Below are positions 60,445 to 64,000 of a stretch of DNA of 64,000 nucleotides, in pieces. The position numbers and the translations under genes were made by a program. Under the pieces are notes generated by a model, which was not told where the DNA came from, did no database searches, and worked only from the letters and a program-made list of their open reading frames with translations. Source of the DNA: Triops longicaudatus (taxonomy: Eukaryota > Arthropoda > Branchiopoda > Notostraca > Triopsidae); contig JAGQDJ010000073.1 in NCBI GenBank assembly GCA_022885665.1, positions 124,001 to 188,000 of the forward strand, in the 5' to 3' direction. Within the stretch, counting starts at the first letter, position 1. Each line of letters starts with the position of its first letter.

Positions 60445-60966
60445 TATTTGGACCATCACTGTACAATTTTCAATCAAGAATGGCAGCCGAAATGGCGGAA
60501 AAGTAAGAAAAGTAGACAACATTGACACGATTCTACCGCTTCCTTATAAGCGTTTCGATAATTAAATACGGAGCGTTTTTTAATTTCTAAGAAAAAGATC
60601 TCGCTGGAGGTGCATCACCTGTATTTTGGGTACACTCAATTTCATGCTCGCAGTAGTGGCCTCATCATGTTCTGTTCTGTAACTGTATTCTGTACGTAAG
60701 CGTTACGTTCTGTAACTGTATTCTGTACAGTACCTCAGTGCAAGCCAACAACCGTCGACAAAGAGGAGACTTGACTTGCACTTAATTAAAGTTTCTTTTT
60801 ATTTTCTTTCTTAAGTTTTATACCCGGAAATATGTCTCCAAGGCAATTATTGCTTCGTCATATGTTTATGGAATTATGACCGACTGAGGAAAATTACTTA
60901 GCAGCGACGACGCACTTGTCTTTCCTCGAATCTCATAAGCTTGCTGCAAAACGATTATTTTTGAGC

Positions 60967-61275
60967 ATGGCAACATTCATTGTACTGATATGTGTGCATA
61001 TTTTCGGTGGTTTTACAATGAGTCTATCCGTGAAAAACTGTGGGTGTACATTTCGTGAGTCAGCTCCAGGTTCGTTTTCCTCGTTTACTTCGCAACGCAC
61101 ACCCAATTATAGCTTTGAAATATTTACGACAATAAACAAAGTATTGTGTTTACATCTTTACAATGCTATGGGACGTACTTGCAGTAGAACAAAATTGCAT
61201 ATTTTGAGAAATAGAGTCCCTAAAACTCGGCATAGGAAGTTTTTCATTCTACGAACAAAGCATAACATTGAGTGA
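60967..61275 (+). CDS. Hypothetical small membrane or secreted protein (doubtful)
   Basis: An ATG frame of 102 codons starts MATFIVLICVHIFGGF, a hydrophobic N-terminus. The frame is open upstream to 60880, and the preceding residues (SHKLAAKRLFLS) make the segment look like a type II signal anchor, loosely resembling the anchor of the fucosyltransferase first exon downstream. No catalytic exon follows before 62.2 kb. It could be an orphan duplicated exon, an alternative first exon (a phase-0 GTATTG donor lies at 61141) or chance. No family recognised after the hydrophobic part. Confidence 0.2.
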   Translation: MATFIVLICVHIFGGFTMSLSVKNCGCTFRESAPGSFSSFTSQRTPNYSFEIFTTINKVLCLHLYNAMGRTCSRTKLHILRNRVPKTRHRKFFILRTKHNIE

Positions 61276-62241
61276 CGTTATCTCTTGCGACATTTTTATG
61301 GATATTTTATGTAGCATAATCGAAGCTCGATGATATATTTGCTAACCAATAATTGTTCGCTCATTTCCCTTTCCGTAGAATGCATGAAATTACAAAGCTT
61401 GCACTCTCTGGATACAGGTAATCTTATTCACGCGCACAATTATTATGATTTTCTTTAATCAACGACTTTTTATTTTTCTAGCTTGAAATAGCTTTAATAG
61501 ATGAATATTGCACATGTTTTTTTAAACGTTAAGAATGCGAATCTTTTGTACGAAAGTGCAAAATGATTTGCAGCTCTAAGACGATAATTTTACAACTTGC
61601 ACGAGCGACGCAATTACTCTGAAACGTATTGGCTTTACAGTTACGGCAGGCGTAAGCTTTACACTTCCTGTACGGAAAAATAATTAGGAAAACTGCGAAA
61701 ATGGGTTTACGCATGGTGTATTATTAGCATACTAATCGCTAGTCTACATTGTAGTATTTCCTACTCCGACCCTTTATAAGGAGTATTGCATGGCCGAGAT
61801 GTGTTCCAGAATATTGTTTTATGGCACGCAAAAGCGTTTACAGGTCTGCAAGAATGCGAATATAAGAATGTTCTGACACAATTCTGCTCTCAGTGCTCCT
61901 TTCTCAATGCAAGAGCTTAGCGATATAGCCCATATTGTGCACGTTAAATTGATCAAAATATCAGTTATCAAATTTTTGCTTAATTAGCAGTAAAAACCGT
62001 CATTACAGAGGCATCATATTTCATTCCGGCAGATAGTGAAAGTTTCCACGCTTTTAATTATGCTGTGAATGAAACTTTCTGAAGATTTGTATTAAAATGC
62101 ATGCATGCTAAAAGCAATTACTCGCAAAAAATCGGACATTTTGAGTTGTACGTTAAGAATTAACGCGACAAATCTGGAGAATTTAAAGTGTTGAAAATTA
62201 AACATCAGTATTGTTCTTTGATAGTTAAAAAGATTCCTGAA
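61276..62241. promoter_or_regulatory. Upstream region of the fucosyltransferase gene
   Basis: AT-rich DNA with no exon recognised. It should contain the promoter and 5' UTR of the downstream gene. The frame remains open from 62188 to the chosen ATG but holds no earlier ATG. No TATA box can be assigned with confidence. Confidence 0.3.
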
Positions 62242-63924
62242 ATGTATAAAAGCATTTCTAGATACCAAGTGCGCGCAGTGAACACTAACAGAGCATCAAA
62301 GTGGATTTTTTCATTCTTAGTTGCAACAATATTTGTAATCGTGTTCCTGAAATTCAGACCTTTCGTCCACAATTCTGAAATTAAGTTGAAAGCTGAGTTG
62401 ACTGAAACACGTTCAGTTACGAAGTTCTTTCAAGACATCAGCAACAAAACCTTAACACGAGTTAATGTCGTACCAACAACAGTGAAGGTACAGTACTTCT
62501 CAATAAAAACGACCCAAACAAACCATCCCCATACTAACCGCACGCCGCCTGTAATTCAAGCGTGGGTTGCGGGTCAAAAGCGTTAGATAAACTTGGAGTG
62601 GGACGCGCTCACGCAACTGCCGTGGCGTTAGGTACAGGGGAGTTTGTTTGGGTCGTTTTCATTGAGAATTACACTACAAGTAAAATTAGAATAAGTAGAA
62701 TTGTAAACCAAATGCACAGTAATATAGACTAACATCTTAAGATTTTTTTTTATTTACAAGTAGAATAAACCTGCGCCCAGAACCAAGACGATATTATATT
62801 GGTCGAGTTTCCTCACCGCTGAAGACTTCTACGTACAATGGGACGACGATGCGTTCAAGAAATGCGCGGCTTCAAACTGCAAAATTACCAAAAATCGATC
62901 GCTACTGGCAACAAGCGATGCGTTATTATTCCATCCTTGGGTTACGTCTCGAACAGATTTACCACCCTTTCGACTTCCCAGTCAAAAATATATATTTTTC
63001 TTCATGGAACCCCCACGGAGTTCACCACTGCTCAAGGAATACAACAACTTCTATAACTGGACCATTAGTTACCGCATGGATTCGGATATATATACTCCTT
63101 ACGTCAAAGTAGTGCCTTTCGCGTCACAACAGAGCCATCTACCAACTAACAAAAGCAGTTCGAATATTTTTATTGCGAATCTTGGAAAATATCGAAATTT
63201 GAAAGAATCAAACGATTACAACGCAAGTCAAATACATTTTGATTATGACAAGTTTATAAAAATGAAGACAAAGGAAGTAGCATGGGTGGTTTCGGATTGT
63301 TGGGGAAGTAGCCGCCGGGAAGTGTATGCCAAAGAACTGTCTCAGTACATCCACGTGGACATTTATGGCAAATGTGGCAATTTGAGTTGCGAAAAGGGCG
63401 ACGCTTGCTTTGAGCGCCTAGGCAGAGAGTACAAATTCTATCTAGCATTGGAAAACTCGATTTGCAAAGATTATGTAACAGAAAAGTTGTTTAATGCCCT
63501 TACGCATGGCATGGTGCCGATAGTGTTTGGTGTCGATGCTCACTACAAGATGGCACCACCACATTCGTTCATCGACGCCCACAAGTTTGATTCTCCCAAA
63601 ACGTTAGCAGAGTACCTAAAACAGTTAAATAAGGATGATAAATCGTATAAGGAATATTTGCAGTGGAATGACAATTTTAAGCCACAATTAGGAAGTTATT
63701 TCCTACAAGACGGTTGGTGCGACCTCTGTGAAGCTCTCCATGACGAGAAACGTGTTAAGAAGCCTACGGTGTATGCTGACATGAATGAGTACTGGGTCAC
63801 TGAAGCTCAATGCAAGTACGAAAATGTAGATTTGGAGCGTAAAAGAGTTGACATGCTTAATTTTATTTCTAAAGCAAGGGATTTGATTACATACGGAGTT
63901 CATAAGTTGTTGGATTACTTTTAA
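62242..63924 (+). CDS. Alpha-1,3-fucosyltransferase-type enzyme (GT10)
   Basis: Transfers fucose from GDP-fucose to glycans in the Golgi lumen. Two exons, 62242-62487 and 62764-63924, join in phase 0 across a 276 bp intron (AAG before GTACAG; acceptor TTTACAAGTAG), giving 468 residues. The first ATG is used; the open frame upstream has none. A short cytoplasmic tail is followed by a signal anchor (about 21-38), then a Thr-rich stem, a type II topology. Exon 2 starts the catalytic part with K-T-I-L-Y-W and contains F-Y-N-W-T-I-S-Y-R (177-185), D-I-Y-G-K-C-G and the diagnostic donor-binding motif L-E-N-S-I-C-K-D-Y-V-T-E-K-L-F (311-325) followed by G-M-V-P-I-V-F-G. N-x-T/S sites lie at about 180 and 235. 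Family membership is firm. The exact linkage and acceptor cannot be read from sequence. Reading through the intron would stop after 115 codons. Confidence 0.92.
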
Positions 63925-64000
63925 AGTTGTACCCATAACAATTTGTTAAGCTATAACACACAACTTATTTCCAAATTTTATGTAAAGTGGTTCAAGGTGT
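63925..64000 (+). other. Start of fucosyltransferase 3' UTR
   Basis: The 76 bases after the stop codon are presumably 3' untranslated. No polyadenylation signal is inside the window. Confidence 0.5.

Noticed and set aside
62188..62586. Fucosyltransferase first exon as a stand-alone 115-132 residue protein
   Set aside because: It has only an anchor and stem; an AAG/GTACAG donor and a phase-compatible exon with the catalytic domain 276 bp on make splicing far more likely.
63254..63936. Antisense frames under the fucosyltransferase
   Set aside because: They are shadows of the strongly recognised GT10 coding exon.
1..64000. CRISPR arrays, operons, Shine-Dalgarno sites, phage or integron features
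   Set aside because: The DNA is eukaryotic; no regularly spaced repeats or prokaryotic gene arrangement exist.

Overview
The window comes from an animal nuclear genome, very probably an arthropod. The microRNA at 35.3 kb carries both mature arms of miR-276, a family known from insects and crustaceans. The two recognisable protein genes have spliceosomal introns and metazoan protein families. The DNA is AT-rich (about 35% G+C by eye), full of homopolymer runs and short dispersed repeats, and shows no prokaryotic organisation.

Layout. From 1 to about 56 kb I recognise no conserved protein-coding gene. This long stretch holds six copies of a ~300 bp LTR-like repeat (621, 5426, 7781, 40851, 44083, 47475), a second ~190 bp dispersed repeat (11.8, 14.1, 19.4, 20.6 kb), and clusters of CTCGTTATAACGAAC-type terminal inverted repeats (27.3, 28.1, 34.5, 35.5-35.8, 40.1 kb). 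It also holds a 125 bp AT palindrome (8.2 kb), some GC/CpG-rich pockets that could be promoters (8.4-8.9, 20.8-21.1, 22.4-23.0 kb), and mir-276 at 35.26-35.39 kb. mir-276 has a direct-repeat copy just upstream, a tandem duplication just downstream, and TIR-like sequences on both sides. A spliced-looking exon pair of unknown identity lies at 31.4-32.4 kb.

From 56.0 to 59.5 kb, on the minus strand, is a complete 11-exon gene for sorting nexin 27 (PDZ, PX and FERM-like domains; 512 residues by my reconstruction). Its introns are short (50-468 bp), and one contains a small TIR-bounded insertion. From 59.9 to 60.4 kb is a 555 bp non-autonomous hAT-like element with perfect 13 bp ends and a perfect 8 bp target duplication. 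From 62.2 to 63.9 kb, on the plus strand, is a two-exon alpha-1,3-fucosyltransferase-type gene (GT10; 468 residues), a Golgi type II membrane protein.

How the genes work together. SNX27 (endosome-to-surface recycling with retromer) and the fucosyltransferase (glycan capping in the Golgi) are divergent neighbours about 2.7 kb apart. Nothing shows joint regulation. The gene-poor 22-35 kb stretch could be the primary transcript region of mir-276, with a CpG-rich candidate promoter and a donor-bearing candidate first exon near 22.9-23.07 kb. That is inference and needs RNA evidence.
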